From Brachypodium distachyon (Eukaryota; Streptophyta; Magnoliopsida; Poales; Poaceae), in the NCBI RefSeq assembly GCF_000005505.3, contig NC_016131.3, positions 55,785,355 through 55,849,354 on the forward strand: a stretch of DNA of 64,000 nucleotides, read 5' to 3'. A program made the translations under genes and the position numbers. Positions 32,485 through 42,087 of this stretch are shown here, one piece after another (positions within the stretch are counted from its first letter, which is position 1; each line of letters starts with the position of its first letter). Under the pieces are notes generated by a model that searched no databases, was not told the origin of the DNA, and saw only the letters and a program-made list of their open reading frames with translations.

Positions 32485-32903
32485 ATGGATCTGTCCATGG
32501 AGGTTTTTGTTGTTGTTCTTCTGATTTTTGTGACTACAGGTGCGTTTGTTGTCTCAATCTATCTAGTAATACTTGCTGAACATGTTGCTTCCACCATCCT
32601 CTCCTTCCATAGTCTCCGGCCAGTCATCAACCAAAAACCTTGTCAAACACCACAAATATTGTCCTAGCCTGCTCTCTACTGACGTTATTCTAGGTAACTG
32701 AATGTGCTTCATTTTTTTCCTACGCAGGAGACAGGACGCTGGTGCAGGTAGCTTTGGCGAGGGAGTGCGGGTCACCGAGCCACAAGTTCCATGGGATGTG
32801 CACGCGCGACTCCAACTGCGCAAACATTTGGCTCACCGAGGGTTTCAAGACTGGCAAGTGCGTTGGCATTCGTCACCGTTGTTTCTGCTACAAGAATTGC
32901 TAG
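32485..32903 (+). CDS. Plant defensin-like, gene 2; fourth cysteine replaced by Trp
   Basis: A 76-aa secreted peptide. Exon 1 is 32485-32539 and exon 2 is 32728-32903; the intron is 188 bp, phase 1, at the same place as in gene 1. Signal peptide MDLSMEVFVVVLLIFVTT. Cysteine spacing is the textbook plant-defensin pattern (10 between C1 and C2, 5 between C2 and C3, 9 from position 4 to C5, 6 between C5 and C6, then CFC and 3 to C8). However, the C4 position reads Trp (CANIWLTEGF, codon TGG), so one of the four disulfides cannot form. The rest of the gene is intact with good splice sites, so this is either a recent loss or a variant fold. TATA-like 'tatataa' at about 32378. Confidence 0.85.
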
Positions 32904-33188
32904 ATATGGCCTCCGATTCTTGATGCATATATACATGCTCCCATGTAACAAATCCATTTGTATGCATGCATGTTTATGTATGTTCTCGTCGGAGACAGGA
33001 CAATAAGTGACTGCAAATTTTGATGCTTGCATCTTCTTGTTTGAAAACATTATTGCTTCCGTTGATAAAAAAAGTTGTGTATGTGTTACGTTAATTTTGG
33101 CCTCGCAGGATATAGATTACGTTATATATGCTGCATTAATTGTGGCTTAACATCTTACAATTTGATTAACGGTTTCGGGAAAATACTA

Positions 33189-33292
33189 TTCCCTCCGTTC
33201 CATAATACTTGTCAAAATATTAAGACGTTTTTTAGAAACAGGTATATCCATTTTTGAGCAAATTTGAGAAAAAAATTATGAAACGGAGGTAG
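33189..33292 (+). mobile_element. Stowaway-type MITE
   Basis: 104 bp with inverted ends 'ttccctccgttccataata' and 'ttatgaaacggaggtag', flanked by TA on both sides (33187-33188 and 33293-33294). Typical mariner-derived MITE of grasses. It lies between defensin 2 and relic 4. Confidence 0.85.
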
Positions 33293-33299
33293 TACCACT

Positions 33300-33510
33300 A
33301 AATCTCCGGTTTTGGCATAAAAAAAAGAAATTTTTCTGATTTTTACTCGTAAAATCCCAATCCACACCGAACGTGCGGCTCCCGCCTCGCGTTCCATTCC
33401 AATCCACCCCTCGCGCCACCACGACGTCCGGCGGGCAGGCGGCGGCCACCACACGCTCCCAACCAAGGACCGATGGATCCCATGGCCACCACGTGGAGCC
33501 AGGCTCTAAA
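33300..33510 (+). pseudogene. 5' relic of the GTD-binding coiled-coil gene (relic 4)
   Basis: Best preserved upstream copy: 'tctccggttttggc', 'actcgtaaaatcccaatcca', 'cgttccattccaatccaccc', ATG at 33473 followed by GATCCCATGGCCACCACG and TGGAGCC. It then diverges after about 30 bp of coding sequence. A matching upstream block is repeated again at 33784-34015 before the intact gene. Confidence 0.8.
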
Positions 33511-34015
33511 TTGTTGGGAAAAAAAATAATTGTTTATGAATGTACATTCGTTGTTGTTCATTCTAGCAAAGTATGGACATGAAACAAAATCTGAATATTT
33601 TAATGCTACAAATTAATATGAAGTTTGCTTGTGTGTTACTACATAATAGCAAAATGGAATGAGTCAACTATGTTTTGAAAAAGAAAATCCAGTGGCTGAA
33701 TGAACATGCTTAACCTATATTTGACACTAGCGTGATCGTTGGAATATTGGTGTCTCAGTTGAGACGCACTGACAAGCTAGTGTTATGTTAATTTTGGCCT
33801 TGCGGGATACAGATTACGTCATTTATGCTGCATTAATTGTGGCTTAACATCTTACAATTTGATTAACGGTTTCCTGAAAGTACCACTGAATTTCTCCGGT
33901 TTTGGCCTAAAGAAAAAAAAAGGAATTTCTCTGGTTTTCACTCGTAAAATTCCAATCCACACCAAAGCTGCGTTCCATTCCAATCCACCCCTCGCATGCT
34001 CCCAATCAAGGACCG

Positions 34016-35211
34016 ATGGATCCCATGGCCACCACGTGGAGCCGCTCGGTGAGGCGCCGCGCGCCGGCGAGCGAGCAGGACGAAGCGGAGCGGCGTGAAT
34101 TGATCCAGAAGGCGGAGGAACTGGAGGAGGCGGTGGAGGCGCTTCGGGCGGAGAGGGACGCGGCGGCAGAGGAGGAGGCGGCGCTGCGGGCCGAGCTCGA
34201 GGCGGAGCGCGGCGCGGCGGAGTCCGCGGCGAGCGAGGCCATGCGGATGATCGAGCGGCTGCAGCGGGAGACCGCCGCGCTGCTCCTTGAGGCGCGCCAG
34301 CTCCGCCGCCTCGCCGAATCGCGCGCCGGCCGCGACCGGGAGCTCGAGTCCCGGCTCGCGTCGCTCTCCGCGCTCGCCCGCGGATACCTCTCCTTGCTCC
34401 GCGCCCACGGAATCGACCCCGACGCCGAGGAAGACGACCAACAGGAGCGCCCGCCTGTTGCAGGGGAGGAGTTCGAGGACACAGGGCGTGTTGTGGCCAT
34501 GGCGGCGGCGGCGGAAGAGGAACGGGAGCAGGATCGTGTCGCTGTGGATGCTGCTGCGGAGGATTTGTGCGCGAGGTTGGAGGCGCTGGAGGCGGACAGC
34601 ACGGCGGAGCGGAGGGAGGTGGCGGCGCTGCGGGCGGAGCGGGCGCGGGTGGTGCTCGCGAGGGAGATGGCGCGGCGGCTGCGCCAGGAAGCGGCGGCCG
34701 TCGCCGAGAGGCCTCCGGATGCTGCCGTCAGGGCGGCGCACAAGCCGCGCTTCTGCGTGCTTGCTGTTTGCAAGGTACTCTGTCTCCTCCGTTACAGACT
34801 TAGAGCAGCAGTTGAATTCTCAGATTAATTACTCTGCTTCAGAACTCTGAGATTTTGGTTTGAGTTCATCACAATTTGGTTTTCATGAACGAACCTCGAG
34901 TTCTTATAATCTTTGAAACAGTGGTTCTTCTCCATGATGCACGTAAGGAGGAAGAAATGCTCTGCAGCCAGGTAACGCGCAATGCAAAGAGGCTCTTCTG
35001 AGTTCTGACTTCTGACCCAACTGGTGCTCTCTGTGTGTGTTTCAGTTCCAGTTTTCTGAAGATGCAACTGAGCTTTTTACGCGAACGATGTTTCCTGATG
35101 AATCCCAGGTTCACCTTGGGCTTGTCGACGGCGGCGCTCCTGGGCCTGCTTCTAAAGCTGGACAGGCCATCGCCCGCCGTCGCGGCGTATCACCGCCGGC
35201 GCCCGCCGTGA
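34016..35211 (+). CDS. GTD-binding (zein-binding/myosin-binding type) coiled-coil protein; three exons
   Basis: Predicted 324 aa. Exon 1 is 34016-34774, exon 2 34922-34971 and exon 3 35046-35211; all junctions are GT-AG and the frame closes exactly. Residues about 15-125 form a coiled coil of the GTD-binding type (PF04576-like): LEAERGAAESAASEAMRMIE followed by RLQRETAALLLEARQLRRLAE. A second coiled coil is at about 170-235. Exons 2-3 add a basic stretch and a hydrophobic segment, FTLGLSTAALLGLLLKL, near the C-terminus, possibly a tail anchor. Relatives bind myosin XI tails or zein bodies at ER or vesicle membranes, but many carry an N-terminal membrane segment, so function is inferred. Four truncated copies of its 5' end lie upstream. 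Confidence 0.75.
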
Positions 35212-35694
35212 TGATCACCGGCCGGATGCAGAGCGTCCCCCGGCTATCTCCATCCGGCATGGATGGAGGAGCACTGCCTCCAACTCTAACCGAAAAGCAC
35301 ACGTTGTATATACGTGATGTGAAAAGATATTTTGACACCAAAATGCCTCTCAACCAAAAGACTTGTGCATATAAAATCCGCATTCCTCGAGGCCATGTTT
35401 TGAAAATGAATTGAACATGTAGGCAGATCATCGCTGGATCCAACGTGCAGGAAGAGTCGAGATCGGTCAAGGATTTTAATTACGGTTTTGCTATTTTTTA
35501 GGCGACAGAAAAATAACTATTTCTCAATCGATAATAACAACCTTTTGATTCAATCGCTGAGATTCGTGTAACATTATTGTAGGCCCGATGGATAAGAAAA
35601 TCTTGATTGAATGGCTACTATTATTAACTGAGAAATAACTATTTCTTAGACGACTGAAAAACAGACACTTCCTTTTAATTATCCTAGGCAGTGG
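35212..35694. other. Intergenic, no gene seen
   Basis: 3' flank of the coiled-coil gene followed by AT-rich sequence. 'acagaaaaataactatttctc' (35507) recurs as 'tgagaaataactatttctta' (35629) in partly inverted context, possibly a small decayed MITE. No ORF with recognisable features. Confidence 0.4.
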
Positions 35695-36010
35695 CGGCTG
35701 AGAGCTGAATTGACCACACAACTTTCTGACAAATCCTTTGTATCAATGGGATCTTGACGTACCAGTAGGTACCAGAGGAGATCGCTATGATCATTGCTGT
35801 CTCCGTATCGAAGAGATGTGAAAGTGTTCGGATCATTGTGCAATGTCCTAATCAAATGCCTAGTTACATGATCAAAGCCGATGATCATAAGCTATGTCCT
35901 CCATCACGATCTGGAATGAAACACCTAGCTAAACACCTAAACTCACAACGGCCTATCCATGAATATCTTGAGAAAAACCTATACTGTACAGACATTTCGT
36001 CGACTTCTAC
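35695..36010 (+). repeat. Duplicated block, copy 2 (paralogous with 28127-28430)
   Basis: Same ordered words as the 28127 copy, in direct orientation, ending in 'cttctactta' against 'cttctactca'. It is 450-770 bp upstream of the reductase start codon, so it may contain promoter sequence. The two copies bracket the entire defensin/coiled-coil cluster. Confidence 0.8.
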
Positions 36011-36463
36011 TTATCTCTTCGGGTACAGTCTTGAGAGAGACGCTTCAGCATGTCAGTTGCATCGCCACCACGGCCAAGAGAACGCTCGATGTAGAGAGAT
36101 CGACACCGATCCAACCGCCTCCGGTCGTCCTTTGGAGTTGCGCTCCTCCGGCCAACCGCGACCGGCCCGTGTGAGAGCGGCAGGAGGGACATACGTGCAC
36201 GAATTTCTGGCAGTTGATTTCGCGCAGTTTCCACACAATCGACAGGTAGCAGTTCTCTTCTCATGACGCCACACGTGACACGTCTCTGCTTCCCAGTTCC
36301 CACCCCTCCGACGACGATAAAACCCAGATTGCCTGCCATACAAAAGCAGATGCGAAACGCAAGGAGCACGTCCGCTAGCGCGCCTCAGCCGCACGATCTC
36401 TTCTTCTTCCACACGCAGACAGACGGTCTCGATCTCGAGGGAGATCGGAGGGCTCTCGTCGAG

Positions 36464-38316
36464 ATGTGGCAGCTGCTGCCGTCGGCGCTGCTGTACCCGG
36501 CGCCGGCGTCGGCGTTCGTGACGGCGATGTCGGTGCTGTCCTCCGCGTCGCTGGCGTCCGCGGGCCTCTCGGAGCTCCGCGGCCAGCACATGGCATACTC
36601 CAAGTTCTGGCACGTCGTCGCATCCGGCTCCACCCAGAAGAATCCCGGCGGCGGCGGCGAGCGCTTGCTGTCGAGCCGCGACGGGATGCTGGTGGCCTAC
36701 GCGCCGGCGCTCGTTGCCGCGGCGGCGTCGTTCGCGCTGCCGGGCGCCCTGGAAGAAGGGCTCCGCGCGCAGCTCCTCGCCGGCGCGCTCGCCGTCCACT
36801 TCCTCAAACGGGTCCTCGAGGTACGATTATAGTACGAACGTAATGAACATCGATCCCCTCTCTTTGGGAACCATGTCGATCAACTCTTCACAAAGGGTGT
36901 ATATGTACAAAACGCATATCACACGAACGCGAAAAAGAAATGTATGGATTGCCGTGTACTCCTTCCTTCCGTTCCTAAATAAGTATAAAAGCACTTATCT
37001 TTGTCTTAAGTCGAATTTCTTTGAGTTTGTAATTTATAAGAAAATCGTCAACATTTCAAATTTCCAATTTGTTTAATTAAATATATCGTTATCTACATTT
37101 TCATAGCACACTCATTTGATTTGTTCTCCTTCCGTTCCTAAATACTTGTCGTTGTTTTTCTTAGGAACGGAGGGAGTATATCTTGAAGTAGTAGATTTTT
37201 TTTATAAACTTGATCAAACTTGAAGAAATTTGACTAGGATAAAACTGCGACTTCTTATATTTATGAATGAAGGAGTAATCATCGATTGTTAAACCGTTAA
37301 ACATCACCGTTAAACATCGCCGTACGTGCGGTTTAGTGGTCGCAGTCGGCAATTTAGTTGAAACCAGACGTTCCACCTACCTAATTAAGAGAGCTCTTGT
37401 ATGGAAGTAGCCAAGTAGGGTTCTTGTTTTCAGAAGGAGACGAAAAATTAAAACTACTATTTTTTCGGGAATATTCAGTCGTTTGAGTAAGAACAAAAAA
37501 AATGCATTTTGATCAAGATATTTTGGAGGCACGTGAATTCGAGCAAAGTTTTTAACAAATCTAAGTTTTGATCTTTAGTTGGGTTTCAATAAAAATAAAT
37601 AGAAATTTATGCCAGTCCTTTCTCAGTGGACTGAAAACCAAAATGACCGAGCAAATTTCAGTTATTTCCAGTACTGGTAGGTAGTTGAATACAGAAAATA
37701 CAAAATTCCACAGTAATTTCATATCCAACTCTCACTCTTACAGTTCTCATGGAAAAAAAATGTTGCGGTCAAAAGAGAAAGAAAATGTTATATTACACCA
37801 CGGGAATACTTATTTTGGTCTTTTTAGGTACTGTTCGTCCACCGGTACAGTGGAAGCATGCCACTGAACACGGCGCTCATGATCTCCTCCAGCTACCTGC
37901 TCAGCACCATCACCATGATCTATTCCCTGCACCTCGCGGCCGGCCTGCCAGAGCCCTCCATCAACCTGCTCTACCCTGGCGTGCTCGTCTTCACCGTCGG
38001 CATCGCCGGCAACTTCTACCACCACTACCTCCTCTCGCGGCTAAGGAAAGGATCAGGCACCACCAGCGAAGGTGACAAGTCCTACAAAATCCCCACCGGC
38101 GGCCTCTTCGGCCTCGTCGCCTGCCCGCACTACCTTTTCGAGATCGCCGGTTTCTTCGGGTTCGCAATGATCTCGCAGACGGTGTACGCGCTCGCCATGG
38201 CCTCTGGCACGGCCGCGTACCTCACCGGCCGGAGCTGCGCCACCAGGAGGTGGTACGCGTCCAAGTTTGAGGAGTACCCGGCCAGGATCAAGGCTCTTGT
38301 GCCATATATCTTGTAA
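36464..38316 (+). CDS. Steroid 5-alpha-reductase family (3-oxo-5-alpha-steroid 4-dehydrogenase-like) protein, copy 1
   Basis: Predicted 281 aa, an ER-membrane, NADPH-dependent double-bond reductase family (C-terminal domain PF02544). Exon 1 is 36464-36820 (ctcgag|gtacga) and exon 2 37828-38316 (tctttttag|GTACTG); phase 0. Several hydrophobic segments are present. Family blocks: SELRGQHMAYSKFWH, GIAGNFYHHYLLSRLRK, GLVACPHYLFEIAGFFGF, RRWYASKFEEYP, and the C-terminus ALVPYIL. It resembles the uncharacterised plant clade of the family more than DET2 or the fatty-acid enoyl reductases, so the substrate is unknown. The start is the ATG giving MWQLLPS, the same position as in copy 2 at 50843. The 1007-bp intron carries MITEs. 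Confidence 0.9.
36959..37275 (+). mobile_element. Stowaway-like MITE with a smaller one inside, in reductase intron
   Basis: Outer element of 317 bp: left end 'ctccttccttccgttcctaa', right end reading inward 'ctccttcattcataaatata', TA duplicated at 36957-36958 and 37276-37277. The internal ends also pair ('agtcgaatttctttgag' with 'caaacttgaagaaatttgact'). Inside, 37126-37176 is a 51-bp near-perfect hairpin with ends 'ctccttccgttcctaa' and 'ttaggaacggagggag', which looks like a second miniature element or a very short deletion form. Confidence 0.8.
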
Positions 38317-38769
38317 TGTCATAATTAGAGCTTCGGGTAGTAGATAGAGTGGAGTTCGATCGAGTGTGGATCGATGTATCTGGATCGGACTCAAGTCTCT
38401 GCTAATGGGGCGTTAGTTTCTGTTACAATGATTTACTTTGGTTAAATAACCTAAATGAGCAAACGAAACGAAATCACCCTGCTTCCTTGTTTGAGAAGGC
38501 TCAATGATTTCTGACTGTTGTTTAGTAATATTCCGTAATAATAATAGGGTTTTTTTATTTCAGTGTCCTCGGTTCCTTAGTTGTACTTAGTTTTGCCCAA
38601 GGCTTAAAACGTTGCTCGCTTCTACACTTCGTTCTTTGGCAAATGCTCGCAAATGTTCTCACGGCGGACCTATTAACGTTCAAGGCCTTTGACCGTTACC
38701 TCCTGACGGGTGGAGCCAGGTTAAATCCTGTCGAGTGGGGCCAACCTAGCTACTGACATGGGGGCTGAA

Positions 38770-40560
38770 GCAACAGGAAAATGATCCCTTTGACTGTAGA
38801 AGAAATGATTAATTTACAAGTGGGTCCACCGTCGGAAGGAAAAATCAGGCGGCTTCTGGCCACTGCCTCGCCGACGCTTTGCCGTCGCCGGAGTTGCTCT
38901 CCTGCGCGACACAGGCCATGTAGGGGGTGGGGTGTCTAGCAGGCGCAAGGCCGCTTCACCCTGAGGTGGCATTGGAGCTTCTCATTGCTGAAATCTTACT
39001 GGCCGCGGGCTCGTGCGGTCTGCGGTGGCAGAGGGCTCCACTAGGAAGCGGGGCGATACAGAGCACGGGAGAGGCAGGAAAGAGGGGCAAAAGAATAAGT
39101 ATGTCATCACGAATCTGACGGAGGCATTGGAAGGGGTGGAGGAGCACTGCGCGAGAACCTCGACGCCGGCGGGTGGCAGGCAGAGAGGAACAGCGACGCG
39201 GGGATGACTCAGACCACGTGAGGCTCGATGAGAATCATCGGAAGGTTCAGAGGATCAGGTGGAGCTGAGAGATGCGGCGGTCGAGTCCGGAAGTCACCGG
39301 AGAAGGAGATCTGCTCGGCGGAAGCAACTGGTAGGAGCTGAGGAAGAAGATGGTGACGCAACGATTGGAGGCACCTCGAGTTGATTACTTCTGCAGGAAG
39401 GATTCTCGAGCCGATGCGGGTCTCTTGGGAAAGGTGGCGAGGCTCATGGAGGACGCTGGCCATGACGGCGCAAAGCAGCGGCGCGCGAGCGTGCTCTGGA
39501 CGGAGCGAACGCCATTCGCGTTCCGGCCAGGATAGAGCACGAGAGGATGCGCGGCTTGCGGATACAGCTTCAGCATGTCTACGAGGTCATGGCGGCAAGG
39601 TTTAGCGGCCGAGTTGAGAACCATGGACGACAGAAAGAGCGCCCAGGAAGATGAGCTGCTTTTGTTCACCGGGGGGAGAAAGAGCCACTTTTTACCCTTT
39701 GAGCCCACTAAAATGGACAATTTTGTAGGACGTTTGGAAATTGAACTTCCTCCAAATTGATCTCTGATAGCACAGATGCAATCCGAATGGAAAGTTATGC
39801 GAGATGACGAAATTTTAAATTGTTTTGACAAAGTTGACTTCTGTTGACAGGCCCACTATTTGGCCCGTTTAATGTAAATTTTGGAATTCAATCACAAAAC
39901 TTTCTCCAAATGAACTCAAATGTTGCACAGTAGTCACATATGCCTATTAATGTCATTATCTCAAAGCTTGTTCAAATCTGAATTGTTTACCTATTTTTTG
40001 AATTTCAAATTCAAACAAATCTAGGGAACCGTTACCTCAGTCAGCACTTAGATTCACAATTTTCGTCCAAGAAGATTTTCATAGCGTTTAGTGTTCATCC
40101 TTGATGTTTTCTCCAAATTTCAGATTTTCTAGAGTTTAGGAACCATATTTCGTGCATTCTTTGAATTTCCAGCCTTTTCGGCTCATAATTAAAAATTCAA
40201 TGAAACTTCGCACAAATCGATGTGGAACCAATATAGCAAAGTCATGGTTTTACCATGGCATTCCAAAATAACTTGGAATGCACCGGGTCCAAACGCATTT
40301 GAATCCTTTTTGCACCTAAACTACTGTTTTTGCCTATTTTGCCAATTGGAAAAAAAAATCAGCCCAAAATCAATTTGTGACCGGCGTTTACTTTACCAAC
40401 GTTGTTTCATTCAAAATACTACAACCTTATGCCGTTACCATACCCATATATATAAGAGAAAAACGTATAACATTCCATATATATATATCAACATAGAGAT
40501 ACGTAGGAATAAAAATAGAGATATGTAGCAACATATACATATGCAGCTAGAGATAAATAA
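38770..40560. other. MULE interior, left part, no gene called
   Basis: 38820-39640 is GC-rich and has the look of captured gene or UTR sequence, with short ORFs on both strands (for example 39385-39831 on -), but I recognise no domain. 39720-40330 is AT-rich with 'tctccaaatttcaga'-type words. 40440-40560 has tatata runs and is probably the 3' flank of the - strand ORF. Confidence 0.4.
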
Positions 40561-40569
40561 CAGATAACA

Positions 40570-41130
40570 TTATGCAGCATCGTCGCCGTCGTTGAGGCCG
40601 AAGATGGCGTCGCGCTCCGCCTGGATTTCCCGGACGTTCTTCCTCCCCCGCTCCTCGAGAAGGTTGCTCCTCTCCGAGTTTAGCGTCGCGAGCTCAAACT
40701 CGTACCGCTCCCTCGCCTCCGCCGCCTTCCGGTCGCACTCGTTGGCAAAATATTCCGCCACGGAAGCCACCTTCACGGCAGCCATGTGCCGCCGGTCGGC
40801 TTCCCGCACACGCTGCTGGAGGGTGTGCCGGAGCTCGGTGTGGCGCTGATTGATCTCGCACTCGGCCTCCTCCTCGTCCTCGTCATCGTCGTCGTCGTCA
40901 TTGAGGGGGAGTCGGCCACAGGACAAGCACGGGACGTCCGCATCGATGCGGGCACACTTTGGCGGCGGCGAGCGGCTGCAACGAGCGGCGGCGTCCATGC
41001 TCAATGCATGGGACAATGCTGCCGGCGCATGTCGGCGGGTGCCGGACGGCGGATTGGTGGCCAGCTCACGCCCATGGCCGTCGCCGGCCGAGCTCTCGGT
41101 ACCGTCTACTAGCTCCTTGTCCTTGGCCAT
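40570..41130 (-). CDS. Hypothetical charged coiled-coil protein inside the MULE
   Basis: 186 aa, single exon, not recognised. The N-terminal third is polar (MAKDKELVDGTESSAGD). Next comes PKCARIDADVPCLSCGRL, with three cysteines, then an acidic run (NDDDDDDEDEEEAEC). The C-terminal half is a predicted coiled coil (INQRHTELRHTLQQRVREAD, then YFANECDRKAAEARERYEFE). Such basic/acidic coiled-coil proteins may be nuclear, but no function can be given. It faces away from the + strand ORF at 41617 with 486 bp between start codons, so the two may share a promoter. It could be a captured host gene or an ORF native to the MULE. Confidence 0.5.
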   Translation of the reverse strand: MAKDKELVDGTESSAGDGHGRELATNPPSGTRRHAPAALSHALSMDAAARCSRSPPPKCARIDADVPCLSCGRLPLNDDDDDDEDEEEAECEINQRHTELRHTLQQRVREADRRHMAAVKVASVAEYFANECDRKAAEARERYEFELATLNSERSNLLEERGRKNVREIQAERDAIFGLNDGDDAA

Positions 41131-41616
41131 GGTGGAGAGAAGCGGTAGAGCTCGAGAGAGAGAGAGAGGAAGAATGTAGATGAGATCAGAGGAGACGAGA
41201 GAATTGGTTTACTGGGCACGCACATAAGTAGTAGTGGGGAGAGGAAGCCGACGGGACCGACAGAGTAGTGGAGAGAGGAAACCGACGGGACCATCTCACA
41301 GTTATTGAGAGTGAGTGGGAAATGTGCTGGGATCGCTCTCACTGGGCCGCGCCGCCGCGCACACCTGCTATTGACGCCAGTTCCCTCCAACTTCCCACGT
41401 ACGCCAGTTTCCCATGCATTTCAAACAGCGCCGGCGACCGCATTCAAAGCCTACCGATCGCCGGAAAACCTCTCCCTTCCCGTGTCACCATCGCTATTTA
41501 ACCTGACGCCATGGCTCTGCTTCTTCTACACAGCTCTCCATTCTTCTCCTTCTTCTACACAGCTCGCCACTCCACTTCTTCAACCCGCCGCCCAACGCCC
41601 CCACTGAGGACAAGCA

Positions 41617-42087
41617 ATGGCGTTCGAAGGCCTCACCTTCCACCCGCCACCCCTCACTGACGAGACGTTGTTCCCACCTGGCGTGCGTGTGGAGCGGACG
41701 CTCCAGGTGTGGGCGATGTCGCGCAGCCGGAGCTCGATGGCGCTGGCCAGGAACTTCCTCAACACCGGCTTCAGTCACCTGGAGGCCGGTGGCCCTCCAA
41801 TTTACCGCCTGGAGAGGCTCCGCGAGCACGGCGTCAAAACCGCCCTCCTGGTGCACCTCACCATCAGCCATGACGCCGATTACCTCCTTGGCCGCGTGTA
41901 CTGGTGTGGATGCCAGTTCATCGCATTCCCGTTGTACAACGTGTACACCAACACTACGACCACGTTCTCCCACGCCGACGAGATGCACGGCCTCCCGTAC
42001 ATGGAGGAGGCGGAGGCGCCTGTGGAGGTGGCTGTCAAGGGGCCTGCGCCGCCTGTGGAGGAATCTGAAGACGAAGCCGAGGAGTGA
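41617..42087 (+). CDS. Hypothetical 156-aa protein inside the MULE
   Basis: Not recognised. The globular-looking body reads FPPGVRVERTLQVWAMSRSR, IYRLERLREHGVKTALLVHL and YLLGRVYWCGCQFIAFPLYN, and the tail is acidic and proline-rich (PPVEESEDEAEE). Single exon. A TATA-like 'ctatttaa' lies at 41494. An upstream ATG at 41511 opens a short overlapping reading frame in another phase (MALLLLHSSPFFSFF), which could lower translation. Divergent partner at 40570-41130. The intact frame and ordered promoter suggest it is or recently was expressed. Confidence 0.5.
   Translation: MAFEGLTFHPPPLTDETLFPPGVRVERTLQVWAMSRSRSSMALARNFLNTGFSHLEAGGPPIYRLERLREHGVKTALLVHLTISHDADYLLGRVYWCGCQFIAFPLYNVYTNTTTTFSHADEMHGLPYMEEAEAPVEVAVKGPAPPVEESEDEAEE

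Larger units (their letters stand above)
29290..33060 (+). repeat. Tandem duplication of about 2.0 kb containing the two defensin genes
   Basis: Unit 1 starts near 29290 and unit 2 near 31313. Both begin 'gttgcaa(c/t)gcacgggcat' followed by 'ttcggctattatttaaaata'. Both continue through an A-rich noncoding block, a truncated copy of the coiled-coil gene's start (ATG position about 29820 and 31838), an AT-rich stretch and the defensin gene (ATG 30415 and 32485). Unit 2 has extra AT-rich sequence at about 32040-32160. The offset is 2.02-2.07 kb. Confidence 0.85.

Noticed and set aside
33938..34773. 267-aa and 255-aa ORFs opposite the coiled-coil gene
   Set aside because: Shadow ORFs of a GC-rich exon with strong third-position bias. 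The + strand has splice sites, domain structure and a closing frame.
36007..36799. ORFs on the - strand over reductase exon 1 (up to 248 aa)
   Set aside because: Antisense shadows of a GC-rich exon. The + strand has conserved family motifs and matching structure in the paralogue.
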